DNA of 64,000 bases from an uncultured Pseudomonas sp. Its GTDB lineage: Bacteria; Pseudomonadota; Gammaproteobacteria; Pseudomonadales; Pseudomonadaceae. The notes beneath the pieces were generated by a model. The model did no database searches, was not told the origin of the DNA, and saw only the letters and a program-made list of their open reading frames with translations. Position numbers and translations under genes: made by a program. The stretch covers positions 1 through 64,000 of the forward strand of contig CALTWF010000017.1 of the NCBI GenBank assembly GCA_943912755.1, read 5' to 3'. Every line of letters begins with the position of its first letter. The first letter of the stretch is position 1. Positions 43,458-52,437 of the stretch are shown one piece after another.

Positions 43458-44050
43458 TGGAACTTGGGCATTTCCCAATGGAAGCGGATCGCCAGCAGGC
43501 GCAACAGGAAACCGCCGAACAGGGTGATCAGGATCGACTGCTCCGCCGGTAGCTTCAGGTAGATGCAGCCCATGTAGCACCAGGCGGCGGCGAAGGACAC
43601 GCTGGCGTACAGCTCGCGACGGAACACCAGCGGGATGTCGTTGCAGAAGATATCCCGCAGGATGCCGCCGAACACCCCGGTGACCACGCCACTGATCGAC
43701 GCCACCAGCATGCCGTGCCCCAGCTCCAGGGCAGTCATGCAGCCAATCAGGGTGAACGCCACCAAACCCAGGGCATCGAGCACCAGGAACAGCGAGCGCA
43801 GATGGCGCATCAGCGGCGCGATGAAGATGGTCAACAGCGCCGCGACGCTGGTCAGCACCAGGTATTCCGGGTGCTTGACCCAGGTCAGTGGGTAATGCCC
43901 CAGCAGCACGTCACGTACCGAGCCACCACCCAGCGCGGTGACGCAGGCGATCAGCACCACGCCGAACCAGTCCATGCCGCGGCGGCCCGCGGACAGCGCA
44001 CCGGTCATGGCTTCGGCGGTGATCGCGATGAGGTAGAGCATCAGCAGCAT
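43439..44050 (-). CDS. TRIC/UPF0126-family membrane channel protein
   Basis: A 203-residue inner-membrane protein with about 7 segments in two repeats. Each repeat carries the glycine kink motif of prokaryotic TRIC cation channels: ALGGGSVRDVLLG near 40 and GVFGGILRDIFCND near 125. Trimeric channels of this family conduct monovalent cations; some bacterial members are linked to glycine uptake. It is single and convergent with queG. Confidence 0.85.
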   Translation of the reverse strand: MLLMLYLIAITAEAMTGALSAGRRGMDWFGVVLIACVTALGGGSVRDVLLGHYPLTWVKHPEYLVLTSVAALLTIFIAPLMRHLRSLFLVLDALGLVAFTLIGCMTALELGHGMLVASISGVVTGVFGGILRDIFCNDIPLVFRRELYASVSFAAAWCYMGCIYLKLPAEQSILITLFGGFLLRLLAIRFHWEMPKFHYNDEH

Positions 44051-44135
44051 GGTGCGGGTCCTGGCAAAAAGGCGCGCAGTCTAACCAGTTGCTGCTGGCA
44101 CCAAAAGGGGGCACAAGACTTCTGTTGCTTCTGGT

Positions 44136-44167
44136 GGCCCTATCGCTGGCAAGCCCGCGATAGGGCC
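44136..44167. repeat. REP-like hairpin between orn and the TRIC gene
   Basis: A perfect 11-bp stem GGCCCTATCGC / GCGATAGGGCC encloses a 10-base loop with the REP core CTGGCAAGCC trimmed. It lies 13 bases past the orn stop and likely serves as the 3' end structure of orn. Confidence 0.75.
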
Positions 44168-44179
44168 AGATGCCACCGC

Positions 44180-44722
44180 TTAGAACTTGATGAAGTGCTT
44201 GCGGTAGTGCTGCAGCTCGGCGATCGACTCGCGGATATCGTCCAGCGCTAGGTGGGTGCTGCCTTTCTTGAAGCCGTCCTTCACCTCCGGCGCCCAGCGG
44301 CCGGCCAACTCCTTGAGGGTCGAGACATCCAGGTTGCGGTAGTGGAAGTAGTTTTCCAGCGAACGCATGTGGCGATAGAGGAAGCGACGGTCCTGGCAGA
44401 TACTGTTGCCGCAGATCGGCGATTTGCCTTTCGGTACCCACTGTTCCAGGAAAGCGATGGTCTGCGCTTCGGCCGCAGCCATGTCGATGTTGCTCTCGCG
44501 CACTCGCTGGGTCAGGCCGGAGGCGCCGTGGGTGCGGGTGTTCCAGTCGTCCATGCGGGCCAGGACTTCATCGCTGTGATGGATGGCGATCACCGGACCT
44601 TCGGCCAGGGTGTTGAGGTCACTGTCGGTAACGATGGTCGCCATCTCGATGATGACGTCGTGATCAGGGTCCAGACCGGTCATTTCCAGGTCGATCCAGA
44701 TAAGATTCTGTGGGTTTTGCAT
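44180..44722 (-). CDS. orn: Oligoribonuclease
   Basis: A 180-residue DEDDh exonuclease that finishes RNA decay by hydrolysing di- to pentanucleotides, including pGpG from c-di-GMP. WIDLEMTGLDPDHD gives the first catalytic Asp/Glu, and HLALDDIRESI near 160 the last His/Asp. The gene is divergent from rsgA, 96 bases apart, as in most Pseudomonas. Confidence 0.98.
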   Translation of the reverse strand: MQNPQNLIWIDLEMTGLDPDHDVIIEMATIVTDSDLNTLAEGPVIAIHHSDEVLARMDDWNTRTHGASGLTQRVRESNIDMAAAEAQTIAFLEQWVPKGKSPICGNSICQDRRFLYRHMRSLENYFHYRNLDVSTLKELAGRWAPEVKDGFKKGSTHLALDDIRESIAELQHYRKHFIKF

Positions 44723-44818
44723 AAGTCGGACTCCTCGGTAGGTGCGCAGTTTAGCCTAGTGGAGCGTGCTAAACTCGACGCCGTTTCAACATCCCCGCTT
44801 TAAATCGACGAGACCTCC

Positions 44819-45850
44819 ATGGCCAAACGCCAGCTCAACCGCCGCCAGAACTGGCGCATCGAAAAAATCCAGGAAGAACGTGCCGCCCGCGCCGCCAAAC
44901 GGGAGGAGCGCGCCCTGGAGGTGCTCGAAGGCGGCGACCTGGGGCCGGAACAGACCGGCCTGGTGATCGCCCATTTCGGTGTGCAGGTGGAAGTCGAAGC
45001 CGATGACGGCCAGGAAGCCGGCCAGGTATTCCGCTGCCATCTGCGCGCCAACCTCCCGGCGCTGGTGACCGGTGACCGCGTGGTCTGGCGCGCGGGCAAC
45101 CAGGGCATCGGCGTGATCGTCGCGCAACTGCCCCGCAGCACCGAGCTGTGCCGCCCCGACAGCCGTGGCCAGCTCAAGCCGGTGGCGGCCAACGTCGACC
45201 TGATCGTGATCGTCTTCGCTCCGGCCCCGGAGCCCCACGCCAACCTGATCGATCGCTACCTGGTGGCCGCCGAGCACGCCGGCATCCGCCCGCTGCTGCT
45301 GCTGAACAAGGCCGACTTGATCGACGACGACAACGCTCCGGCGCTGAACGCCTTGCTGGCGGTCTATCGGCAACTGGGCTACCCGTTGCTGGAGGTCTCG
45401 GCGCACCACGGCAATGGCATGGAGCAATTGCAGGCAATGCTTGATGGCCATATCAGCGTATTCGTCGGCCAGTCGGGGGTTGGCAAGTCGTCGCTGGTCA
45501 ACAGCCTGCTGCCGGATGTACAGACCCGGGTCGGCGCACTGTCGGAATGGTCCGGCCAGGGCCAGCACACCACCACCACCGCGCGCCTCTACCACTTTCC
45601 CGGTGGCGGCGAGCTGATCGACTCCCCGGGCATCCGCGAATTTGGCCTGGTGCATGTCAGCCGTGACGATGTCGAGGCGGGCTTCATCGAGTTCACCGAC
45701 CTCATCGGCACTTGCCGCTTCCGCGACTGCAAGCACGACCGCGAACCCGGCTGCGCCCTGCTCAAGGCCCTGGAAGACGGACGAATCCAGCAACAACGGA
45801 TGAACAGCTACCGCTCGATCATCGCCAGCCTGCCCCAGGACAGTTACTGA
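44819..45850 (+). CDS. rsgA: Small ribosomal subunit biogenesis GTPase RsgA
   Basis: A 343-residue circularly permuted GTPase that matures the 30S subunit. A basic N-terminal tail (KRQLNRRQNWRIEKIQEERAARAAK-type sequence) leads to an OB domain. G4 (LLNKADLI) precedes G1 (GQSGVGKSSL) and G3 (DSPGI), confirming the permutation. The C-terminal zinc motif is CRFRDCKHDREPGC. The usual orn-rsgA-mot context is preserved. Confidence 0.97.
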   Translation: MAKRQLNRRQNWRIEKIQEERAARAAKREERALEVLEGGDLGPEQTGLVIAHFGVQVEVEADDGQEAGQVFRCHLRANLPALVTGDRVVWRAGNQGIGVIVAQLPRSTELCRPDSRGQLKPVAANVDLIVIVFAPAPEPHANLIDRYLVAAEHAGIRPLLLLNKADLIDDDNAPALNALLAVYRQLGYPLLEVSAHHGNGMEQLQAMLDGHISVFVGQSGVGKSSLVNSLLPDVQTRVGALSEWSGQGQHTTTTARLYHFPGGGELIDSPGIREFGLVHVSRDDVEAGFIEFTDLIGTCRFRDCKHDREPGCALLKALEDGRIQQQRMNSYRSIIASLPQDSY

Positions 45851-46011
45851 TCGAAATGGCGGTCAGCCTTGCCCAAGGCGACCGCCAGTAGGACGCGACT
45901 GTAGGGCGTTTCATACGAACATGTAGGACAGTTCTTTGTTTTATGGCATCTATTGCCGGGCTGAAGGATTTCACTGATCGTCGCCGCTTTCACCAGAAAG
46001 GACGCCTCGTG

Positions 46012-46482
46012 ATGCCTGTATTCATCAGCTACCGCCACCCTGACCGCCTCGACGCGTTCGTGATCAACGAACGGCTAAAACTCGAAGGCATCAATACCTG
46101 CCTCGAACTATTCGACCCCCAGGCCCAGCAGACCACCGACGACATCTGCACGCTGTTCAACACCAATATCAACGCCTGCACCCACATGATCACCGTGCTC
46201 GGCCAGGGCGGCGTGGATGAATGGTGGATTCCCTTCAGCCTCGGCAGCGCGACCCAGCTGAACCGCCGCCTGGCCTTCTACCAGTGCGAAGGCAACCTGC
46301 CGGGTTACCTGGAGCGCTGGCCAACCCTGACCCGACGCGAACATATCGACCTGTTCGTCAGCGCCTACCACGACGAGCAGACCTTCCGCCGCGCCATCAG
46401 CAAGGACGCCGCCGATACCAACCGCAACAACGCCGAGTTCTTCCATACCGATCTCAAGGCCCGCGTGCGCCGCGGCTTCTGA
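46012..46482 (+). CDS. TIR-like domain protein, no obvious catalytic glutamate
   Basis: A 156-residue protein with little beyond one domain. MPVFISYRHPDR is the first TIR strand, followed by LKLEGINTCLELFDPQA, then NACTHMITVLGQGGVDEWWIPFSLGSA, and LPGYLERWPTLTRREHID. NAD-cleaving bacterial TIR proteins usually read WWVPFE at the last-but-one site; here the Glu is replaced by Ser (WIPFS). It could be a non-catalytic scaffold or signalling protein, or an enzyme with relocated residues. I use the ATG at 46012, preceded by AAAGGA; a longer in-frame start at 45943 lacks a good ribosome site. It stands alone between rsgA and motBA. Confidence 0.68.
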   Translation: MPVFISYRHPDRLDAFVINERLKLEGINTCLELFDPQAQQTTDDICTLFNTNINACTHMITVLGQGGVDEWWIPFSLGSATQLNRRLAFYQCEGNLPGYLERWPTLTRREHIDLFVSAYHDEQTFRRAISKDAADTNRNNAEFFHTDLKARVRRGF

Positions 46483-46490
46483 GAAAAACA

Positions 46491-46527
46491 AAACGCCCGC
46501 CCGGATCACTCCAGGCGGGCGTTTTTT
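46491..46527. terminator. Bidirectional terminator between the TIR-like gene and motB
   Basis: AAACGCCCGCC / GGCGGGCGTTT with a 12-base loop and T-runs on both sides. It serves both converging units. Confidence 0.92.
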
Positions 46528-46539
46528 ATACAAGCCGGC

Positions 46540-47568
46540 TTACTGCTGCTTGCCGGGCTCATCCATCTTCAAGGTACCGTCCTCGAAGATGTTCAGCTTC
46601 TGCCGCAGTTCCTGCGGTTGCATCGGCTCAGGCTCGGGTTGCGGCGCCGCGGCACCCGGCGTAGCAGGAGCTGCCGGGGTACCGTCCGGATTGGTCGCCG
46701 GTGCCTGGCTTTCCGGCGCCGACTGCTCGCCCTCGATGGCGCGCTGGGCACGCTTGGTCAGCACCACGATATCGATGCGACGGTTCACCGGATTCAGCGG
46801 CTGCTCGCGGTCGAACAGCGACGACGACGCATAGCCCACGACCCGCGCCACCTGGCCATCCGGATAGCCACCAGCGACCAGCGCCCGGCGTGCGGCGTTG
46901 GCGCGGTTGGCCGAGAGCTCCCAGTTGCCGAACTCGCCGCTGCCGGCATATGGCTTGGCGTCGGTATGACCGCTGACGCTGATTTTGTTCGGCACCGTCT
47001 TGATGGTGTCGGCCATGGCCAGCAGGATGTCTTCGAAATATGGCTTCAGGCGCGCGCTGCCAAGGTCGAACATCGGCCGGTTCTCGGCGTCGACGATCTG
47101 GATGCGCAGGCCATCCTGGGTGATCTCGAAGAGGATCTGGTCCTTGAACTTCTGCAGCTCGGGACTCTGCTCGACCTTGTTCTGCAACTCCTGCAGGACC
47201 AGCTCAAGGCGCTCGCGCTCCACCTGTTCGGCCAGGTTCTCGGCCTGCTCGGGGCTGACGATGCTGCTTTCCGGCGTCGGCTCGGCCTTCTGCTCCGGGT
47301 TGATGGTCTTTTCCGGGGCAAGTTCGGGCGAACCGCCGAGGTCGATGATGTACGGCGTGCCGCTCTCGGAAAACCCGATCGGGTCCTTGAAATAGCCGGC
47401 GATGGCGATCTTCTGTTCCGGGGTGGCCGTGGACAGCAACCAGAGCACCAGGAAGAACGCCATCATCGCCGTGGCGAAGTCGGCGAAGGCGATCTTCCAC
47501 GCACCACCATGATGGCCGCCGCCGAAGCGCTTGACGCGCTTGATGATAATCGGCTGATTATTTTCCAT
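46540..47568 (-). CDS. motB: Flagellar motor stator protein MotB
   Basis: A 342-residue stator subunit. One membrane helix near residues 27-48 (FADFATAMMAFFLVLWLL) contains the ion-carrying aspartate. A plug and linker follow, then an OmpA-like peptidoglycan-binding domain (SVSGHTDAKPYAG, then LSANRANAARRALVAGG, up to about 270). The C-terminal tail is Pro/Ala/Glu-rich. It is 3 bases after motA. Confidence 0.96.
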   Translation of the reverse strand: MENNQPIIIKRVKRFGGGHHGGAWKIAFADFATAMMAFFLVLWLLSTATPEQKIAIAGYFKDPIGFSESGTPYIIDLGGSPELAPEKTINPEQKAEPTPESSIVSPEQAENLAEQVERERLELVLQELQNKVEQSPELQKFKDQILFEITQDGLRIQIVDAENRPMFDLGSARLKPYFEDILLAMADTIKTVPNKISVSGHTDAKPYAGSGEFGNWELSANRANAARRALVAGGYPDGQVARVVGYASSSLFDREQPLNPVNRRIDIVVLTKRAQRAIEGEQSAPESQAPATNPDGTPAAPATPGAAAPQPEPEPMQPQELRQKLNIFEDGTLKMDEPGKQQ

Positions 47569-47571
47569 GGA

Positions 47572-48423
47572 TCAACGACCGCGAACTGCTTGTTCCAGCT
47601 CGACGAAGCTCGGACGGTGCTTCGGATACAGCACCTTGCGCCCGAACTCGACCGCCAGCGACGGCGGCATGCCCGAGGCCGAGGCCACCAGCGACGCCTT
47701 GATCGCTTCGTAGGTGTTCAGCTCTTCCTTGGCGTCGTGGGACAGGGAGGTCGCCAGCGGGCCGAAGAAGCCGTAGGCCGCGAGAATACCGAAGAAGGTA
47801 CCGACCAGCGCCGCACCTACGTGCATGCCGATAGCCGCCTGGTCGCCCTCGCCCAGCGAGGCCATGGTGACCACGATACCCAGTACCGCAGCGACGATAC
47901 CGAAGCCGGGCATGCCGTCGGCGATCCCGGTCACCGCGTGGGACGGGTGCTCCAGTTCTTCCTTCAGGCTCAGCAGTTCCATGTCGAACAGGCCTTCCAG
48001 CTCGTGGGGAGCCATGTTGCCGGTGGACATGATGCGCAGGTAGTCGCAGACGAACGCGGTCATGCGTTCATCCTTGAGCACCGCCGGGTACTTGGCGAAG
48101 ATCGGACTGGCAGCGGCATCCTCGATGTCGCCCTCGATCGCCATCATGCCTTCGCGGCGGCTCTTGTTGAGAATCTCGTAGACCAGCCCGAGCACTTCTA
48201 TATAGAAGGCATGGGAAAAGCGGCTGCTGAACATGCTCAGCGACTTTTTCACCACATGCATGGTCATGTAGCCAGGGTTGGCCTGCAGGAACGCACCGAA
48301 TGCGGCACCACCGATGATCAGCACCTCGAAAGGCTGGATCAGGGCTGCGATCTTGCCGTGGGAGAGCACGTATCCGCCTAGCACGCTCGCGAATACGACA
48401 ATGATGCCGATAATTTTAGCCAT
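47572..48423 (-). CDS. motA: Flagellar motor stator protein MotA
   Basis: A 283-residue inner-membrane protein with four helices that forms, with MotB, the proton channel driving flagellar rotation. The start MAKIIGIIVVFASVLGGYVL, the cytoplasmic loop with charged residues, and the GIVAAVLGIVVTMASLGEG helix 3 to 4 region are typical. A second stator pair (MotCD) is usual elsewhere in Pseudomonas. Confidence 0.96.
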   Translation of the reverse strand: MAKIIGIIVVFASVLGGYVLSHGKIAALIQPFEVLIIGGAAFGAFLQANPGYMTMHVVKKSLSMFSSRFSHAFYIEVLGLVYEILNKSRREGMMAIEGDIEDAAASPIFAKYPAVLKDERMTAFVCDYLRIMSTGNMAPHELEGLFDMELLSLKEELEHPSHAVTGIADGMPGFGIVAAVLGIVVTMASLGEGDQAAIGMHVGAALVGTFFGILAAYGFFGPLATSLSHDAKEELNTYEAIKASLVASASGMPPSLAVEFGRKVLYPKHRPSFVELEQAVRGR

Positions 48424-48554
48424 AGATAGAAAGCACTTACTGTCGGGGTCTTGGGTGAGGACGGAAGTTAGTAAATCTCTTCTTCTACTTATCGGCAGTT
48501 CTGCGCCAGACTATAGCCAGTCAAGGCGAAAAGCCAGCTTGGCCCACTTCCAGC

Positions 48555-50093
48555 ATGCCTAGTGAAACCATCGTGCCAACTACGAATCCGAAGACTCTCG
48601 ACGCCTGGATCAAACTACTGGACGACACCCGTCTGCCGGTACCCTGCCACAGCCACGATCGGGTAAAAGCCGCGATCGCGGACAGTCGCCGCTCGCTGCG
48701 CGACATTGCCGAAGTGATGCAGGATAGTCCGGCTTTGGTATTGAGCGTAATGCGCGAAGCGAATCGGCATACCCATGCCACCATCGCCGAGCCGGCGGAG
48801 AACCTCGAAGTCGCCCTCAACCGTCTCGGCCTGGCGCGCGCCGACGCCTTGATGGAACGCCTGCCGACCGCCCCCGCCGAGCAGATCCCCCTGGCCCTGC
48901 GCCAGTTGCAGATGATCAGCCAGCACGCCAGCCAGCAGGCCAGCGGCCTGTTCGCCAGCCGCCTGGCGCGGCTCTGGCAGGACATTCACTGGGGCAGCCT
49001 GCTGTTTCTCTCGCCGCTCTGGCCCCTGGCCCTGACCCACCCGCAACTGCTCGAAGAATGGGAAGTGCGCGTGGTGCATCGTGGCGAGCCGGCCCCCAAG
49101 GTCGAACGGGAGCTGTTCGGCGTGCGCCTGTTGCGCCTGTGCCAGGCCCTCGCCGAATTCTGGCGGCTGCCGAGCTGGGTCACCCAGGGTTACCGCCTGT
49201 TGCTGGAAGAACGTCGCTCGCTGGCCAAGGTCATGCACATCGCCCGCGACCATAAAAGCCCGCTGCGCCAGCAACAGAAGCTGGATGCCGACCCGGAGCT
49301 GCGCCGCTGGCTGAACCACCCGGCCAACACCGTGCTGCTGGCCAACGGCGTGGCGCTGGCATCGCAGCATGCCTGGACCGGCCCGCACATCGGGCGCTGG
49401 CAACGCCTGATCAGCCTGTACCTGCAAGCACCGCTGGAAGACGTCCAGGTGCAGAACCACCAGCAGGCGGCAGCCAGTGCGCGCAAGCACGCGCTGGAAG
49501 GCGTGTTCCACCCGGCGCAGATGCTTCTCTGGCCAGCCAATGCCCGCTACATTCCGCGGGGCATGCAGCAGGCCGCCATGCCCGATACCAAGGCCCTGGG
49601 CGACTGGCGCAAGTACTGCGCCGACCTGTTGGCCGAACCGAGCCCTTTCTCCAACGCCATGCACCTGACCAGCTACGCCCGCGAAGCGCTGCAGGCCTGC
49701 GGGATGAAACGGGTGCTGCTGCTGATGAGCGACAAGACGCAAAGCTACCTGCGCGTCCACCAACTGGCCGGGCTGCCGCAACAGGCGGCCAACCTCACCG
49801 TGCCGGTGGAACAGAGCAAGCTGCTGCAACGGCTGCTCACCCAGTCCGCGCAACTGCGCCTGACACCGCAGAACCACGCCCAGTTCTCCGCCCTGCTGCC
49901 GGGAAGCCTGCGCGTGCTGTTCCGCGGCGAGCACCTGCTGCTGCGCTCGCTGTCGAACAACGGCAAGGTGATCATGCTGCTGATGGCCGACCAGGGCGGC
50001 GGCCCCTTCTCCGAGGTCAGCGTGCAGGCCTTCGCCAAGACCGCGCAGTGCCTGGAGCGCGCCCTCGCCACCTTCAGCAACCGCGGCGCCTGA
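48555..50093 (+). CDS. HDOD-domain protein
   Basis: A 512-residue protein. The N-terminal ~230 residues resemble an HDOD domain (LRDIAEVMQDSPALVLSVMREANR, then ENLEVALNRLGLARADALM), a signalling relative of HD phosphohydrolases without the catalytic His-Asp set. The C-terminal ~200 residues look like a GAF-type regulatory part, ending FSEVSVQAFAKTAQCLERAL. Such proteins act in motility or second-messenger control; its position next to motAB is conserved in Pseudomonas. The exact role is unknown. Confidence 0.75.
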   Translation: MPSETIVPTTNPKTLDAWIKLLDDTRLPVPCHSHDRVKAAIADSRRSLRDIAEVMQDSPALVLSVMREANRHTHATIAEPAENLEVALNRLGLARADALMERLPTAPAEQIPLALRQLQMISQHASQQASGLFASRLARLWQDIHWGSLLFLSPLWPLALTHPQLLEEWEVRVVHRGEPAPKVERELFGVRLLRLCQALAEFWRLPSWVTQGYRLLLEERRSLAKVMHIARDHKSPLRQQQKLDADPELRRWLNHPANTVLLANGVALASQHAWTGPHIGRWQRLISLYLQAPLEDVQVQNHQQAAASARKHALEGVFHPAQMLLWPANARYIPRGMQQAAMPDTKALGDWRKYCADLLAEPSPFSNAMHLTSYAREALQACGMKRVLLLMSDKTQSYLRVHQLAGLPQQAANLTVPVEQSKLLQRLLTQSAQLRLTPQNHAQFSALLPGSLRVLFRGEHLLLRSLSNNGKVIMLLMADQGGGPFSEVSVQAFAKTAQCLERALATFSNRGA

Positions 50094-50139
50094 CCCTGCG
50101 CTACAATCGCCACCCTCTGTTCCGCTCTGGAGTTTCTGG

Positions 50140-50949
50140 ATGACTGACTTTTCTGGCTTGCCCCTGGTGATCGAATCGGCAGACCTGCAGGCGCGCCTCG
50201 ATTCGCCGGAGTTGATCCTGGTCGACCTGACCAGCGTCAACCGCTACGGCAGCGGCCATATTCCCGGCGCTCGCTTCGTCGACCCCAAGCGCACGCAACT
50301 GGGTCAGCCGCCGGCACCGGGCCTGGCACCGGCCAAGGCCGAGCTGGAAAAACTCTTCGCCGAACTGGGCCATCGCGCCGATGCCACCTACGTGGTCTAC
50401 GACGATGAAGGCGGTGGCTGGGCCGGGCGCTTTATCTGGCTGCTGGATGTCATCGGCCACAAGCGCTACCACTACCTCAATGGCGGTGTGCAGGCCTGGC
50501 CGGCCAATCTCCTGAGCACCGAGGTCCCGGCCAACGCCGCGGCAACGGTCAGCCTGGTGCTGCACGACGAACCCACCGCCACCCGCGAGTACCTGCAAAG
50601 CCGCCTCGGCGCCGCCGACCTGGCAATCTGGGATGCGCGCAGCCCCGGCGAATACCGCGGCGAAAAAGTCCTCGCGGCCAAGGGTGGACACATTCCCGGC
50701 GCGGTCAACTTCGAATGGACCGCCGGCATGGACCTGAACGACGCCCTGCGCATCCGCAAGGACATGCCGCAGATCCTCGAACAGCTGGGCATCAGCAAGG
50801 ACAAGGAAGTGGTCACCCACTGCCAGACACACCACCGCTCGGGCTTCACCTACCTGGTGGCCAAGCACCTGGGCTACCCACGGGTCAAGGCGTATGCCGG
50901 CTCCTGGGGCGAATGGGGCAACCATCCGGATACGCCCGTCGAAGTTTAA
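50140..50949 (+). CDS. rhdA: Thiosulfate sulfurtransferase (rhodanese) RhdA
   Basis: A 269-residue tandem rhodanese. The first domain (about 10-130) is inactive and the second (about 150-269) carries the active loop CQTHHRS near 228, the same as the Azotobacter RhdA loop. It moves sulfane sulfur from thiosulfate to acceptors such as cyanide or biosynthetic enzymes. It begins 46 bases after the HDOD gene, and 9 bases separate it from psd. Confidence 0.92.
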   Translation: MTDFSGLPLVIESADLQARLDSPELILVDLTSVNRYGSGHIPGARFVDPKRTQLGQPPAPGLAPAKAELEKLFAELGHRADATYVVYDDEGGGWAGRFIWLLDVIGHKRYHYLNGGVQAWPANLLSTEVPANAAATVSLVLHDEPTATREYLQSRLGAADLAIWDARSPGEYRGEKVLAAKGGHIPGAVNFEWTAGMDLNDALRIRKDMPQILEQLGISKDKEVVTHCQTHHRSGFTYLVAKHLGYPRVKAYAGSWGEWGNHPDTPVEV

Positions 50950-50958
50950 GGAAACCCA

Positions 50959-51828
50959 ATGAAATCCCGTTTGTTCATCATCAGCCAGTACCTGCTGCCC
51001 CATCACCTGCTCTCGCGCCTGGCCGGCTGCATCGCGGAGTGCCGCGTGCGCTGGTTCAAGAATGCCTTCACCGCCTGGTTCGCCAAGCGCTACCAGGTCG
51101 ACATGTCCCAGGCCCTGGTCGAAGACCTGACCGCCTACGAGCACTTCAACGACTTCTTCACCCGCGCCCTGAAGCCGGGCGCCCGCCCGCTCGACGAGAC
51201 CCCGGGCGCGATCCTCTGCCCGGCCGACGGCGCCATCAGCCAACTGGGCCCGATCGAGCATGGCCGCATCTTCCAGGCCAAGGGCCACAGCTACAGCGCC
51301 CAGGAACTGCTCGGCGGCGACCCGGCCAATGCCGCGCCCTTCATGGGTGGCGAGTTCGCCACCGTATACCTGTCGCCGAAGGACTACCACCGCGTGCACA
51401 TGCCGCTGGCCGGCACCCTGCGCGAGATGATCTACGTACCGGGCCGCCTGTTCTCGGTGAACCAGACCACTGCGGAAAACGTCCCCGAGCTGTTCGCCCG
51501 CAACGAGCGCGTGGTCTGCCTGTTCGATACCGAACGCGGCCCGATGGCCGTGGTACTGGTGGGTGCGATGATCGTTGCATCGATCGAGACGGTGTGGGCC
51601 GGCCTGGTCACGCCGCCGAAACGCGAGCTGAAGACCTTCCGCTACGACGAGGCGTCGCGCGCGCCGATCCATCTGGAAAAAGGTGCGGAACTGGGCCGCT
51701 TCAAGCTGGGCTCGACCGCCATCGTGCTATTCGGGCCGGAGCAGGTGAAATGGGCCGAAGGCCTCGGTGCCGGATCTGCGGTATCCATGGGTCAAGGCCT
51801 GGCACTGCCTACCACCCCGCAAGCCTGA
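50959..51828 (+). CDS. psd: Phosphatidylserine decarboxylase proenzyme
   Basis: A 289-residue membrane-associated enzyme making phosphatidylethanolamine. It cleaves itself at LGST (about residues 249-252, FKLGSTAIVLF), leaving a pyruvoyl group on the small C-terminal chain. DYHRVHMPLAG near 140 holds the conserved histidines. It follows rhdA as in P. aeruginosa. Confidence 0.97.
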   Translation: MKSRLFIISQYLLPHHLLSRLAGCIAECRVRWFKNAFTAWFAKRYQVDMSQALVEDLTAYEHFNDFFTRALKPGARPLDETPGAILCPADGAISQLGPIEHGRIFQAKGHSYSAQELLGGDPANAAPFMGGEFATVYLSPKDYHRVHMPLAGTLREMIYVPGRLFSVNQTTAENVPELFARNERVVCLFDTERGPMAVVLVGAMIVASIETVWAGLVTPPKRELKTFRYDEASRAPIHLEKGAELGRFKLGSTAIVLFGPEQVKWAEGLGAGSAVSMGQGLALPTTPQA

Positions 51829-51838
51829 CCGTCATGCA

Positions 51839-51868
51839 AACCGCCCCCGATCCAGGGGGCGGTTCTTC
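51839..51868. terminator. Terminator between psd and the lectin gene
   Basis: AACCGCCCCC / GGGGGCGGTT with a 6-base loop is followed by CTTC on the plus strand and TTTGC on the minus strand. It can end both converging transcripts, although the U-runs are short. Confidence 0.7.
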
Positions 51869-51879
51869 AGCCTGGCGCC

Positions 51880-52287
51880 TTACTCCAGATGACTGCGGAA
51901 GCCGATCGGGCCTTCGCTGTCATAGGTGTTGGTGCCGTCGAGGCTCTTGCCGCCATCGTTCGATTTGACGCTCAGGGCAACCACGCTCTGGTTGTCACGC
52001 CCGCCAATGACCCATTCGCCACCCGGATGCCATGGAGCGTCGTTACCGCCCCACTGGTTCTGGACTTCGTAGCGGTTCTGCGCGACACGCTTGGCCTTGA
52101 AGCCGATCGGCCCCTCGCCCGAGTAGGTCATCTGGCCCTTGAAGGTCACACCGCCGTCACCGGAACGGATGTCGATGGCCACGACCTTCTGGTTATCCCG
52201 TGCACCCAGCTGCCAGGTTCCACCCGGATGCCACGGTGCGCTGTTACCACCCCATTGGTTCTGAACTGCGTACTTGTTGTTCGCCAT
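51880..52287 (-). CDS. OAA-family high-mannose-binding lectin
   Basis: A 135-residue protein made of two tandem repeats of about 67 residues: VQNQWGGNSAPWHPGGTW ... YSGEGPIGFKAK and VQNQWGGNDAPWHPGGEW ... YDSEGPIGFRSH. This is the signature of the Oscillatoria agardhii agglutinin / Pseudomonas fluorescens agglutinin fold, a compact 10-strand barrel with two sites for branched high-mannose glycans. No signal peptide is visible. The ATG at 52287 has AAGGAG 9 bases before it; the ATG at 52296 touches that ribosome site and is unlikely. It is a single accessory gene in an otherwise core stretch. Confidence 0.93.
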   Translation of the reverse strand: MANNKYAVQNQWGGNSAPWHPGGTWQLGARDNQKVVAIDIRSGDGGVTFKGQMTYSGEGPIGFKAKRVAQNRYEVQNQWGGNDAPWHPGGEWVIGGRDNQSVVALSVKSNDGGKSLDGTNTYDSEGPIGFRSHLE

Positions 52288-52437
52288 GAACTTCATCTCC
52301 TTGAAGTTGCTGGTGGGGACCGGCCAGTTTCCAGACCGGCCATGCGGCCCTGGGAGCGGACCGCACGCGAGCAAGCCTAGCCGCCTCGCAAAGAACGCCA
52401 GGGAACAAGGGACGAATGGTTAGAACCGTTCGCTCTA

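Noticed and set aside
46012..46482. TIR gene as part of a Thoeris or CBASS anti-phage system
   Set aside because: No ThsA-like, cyclase, or effector partner lies next to it; neighbours are rsgA and motBA.
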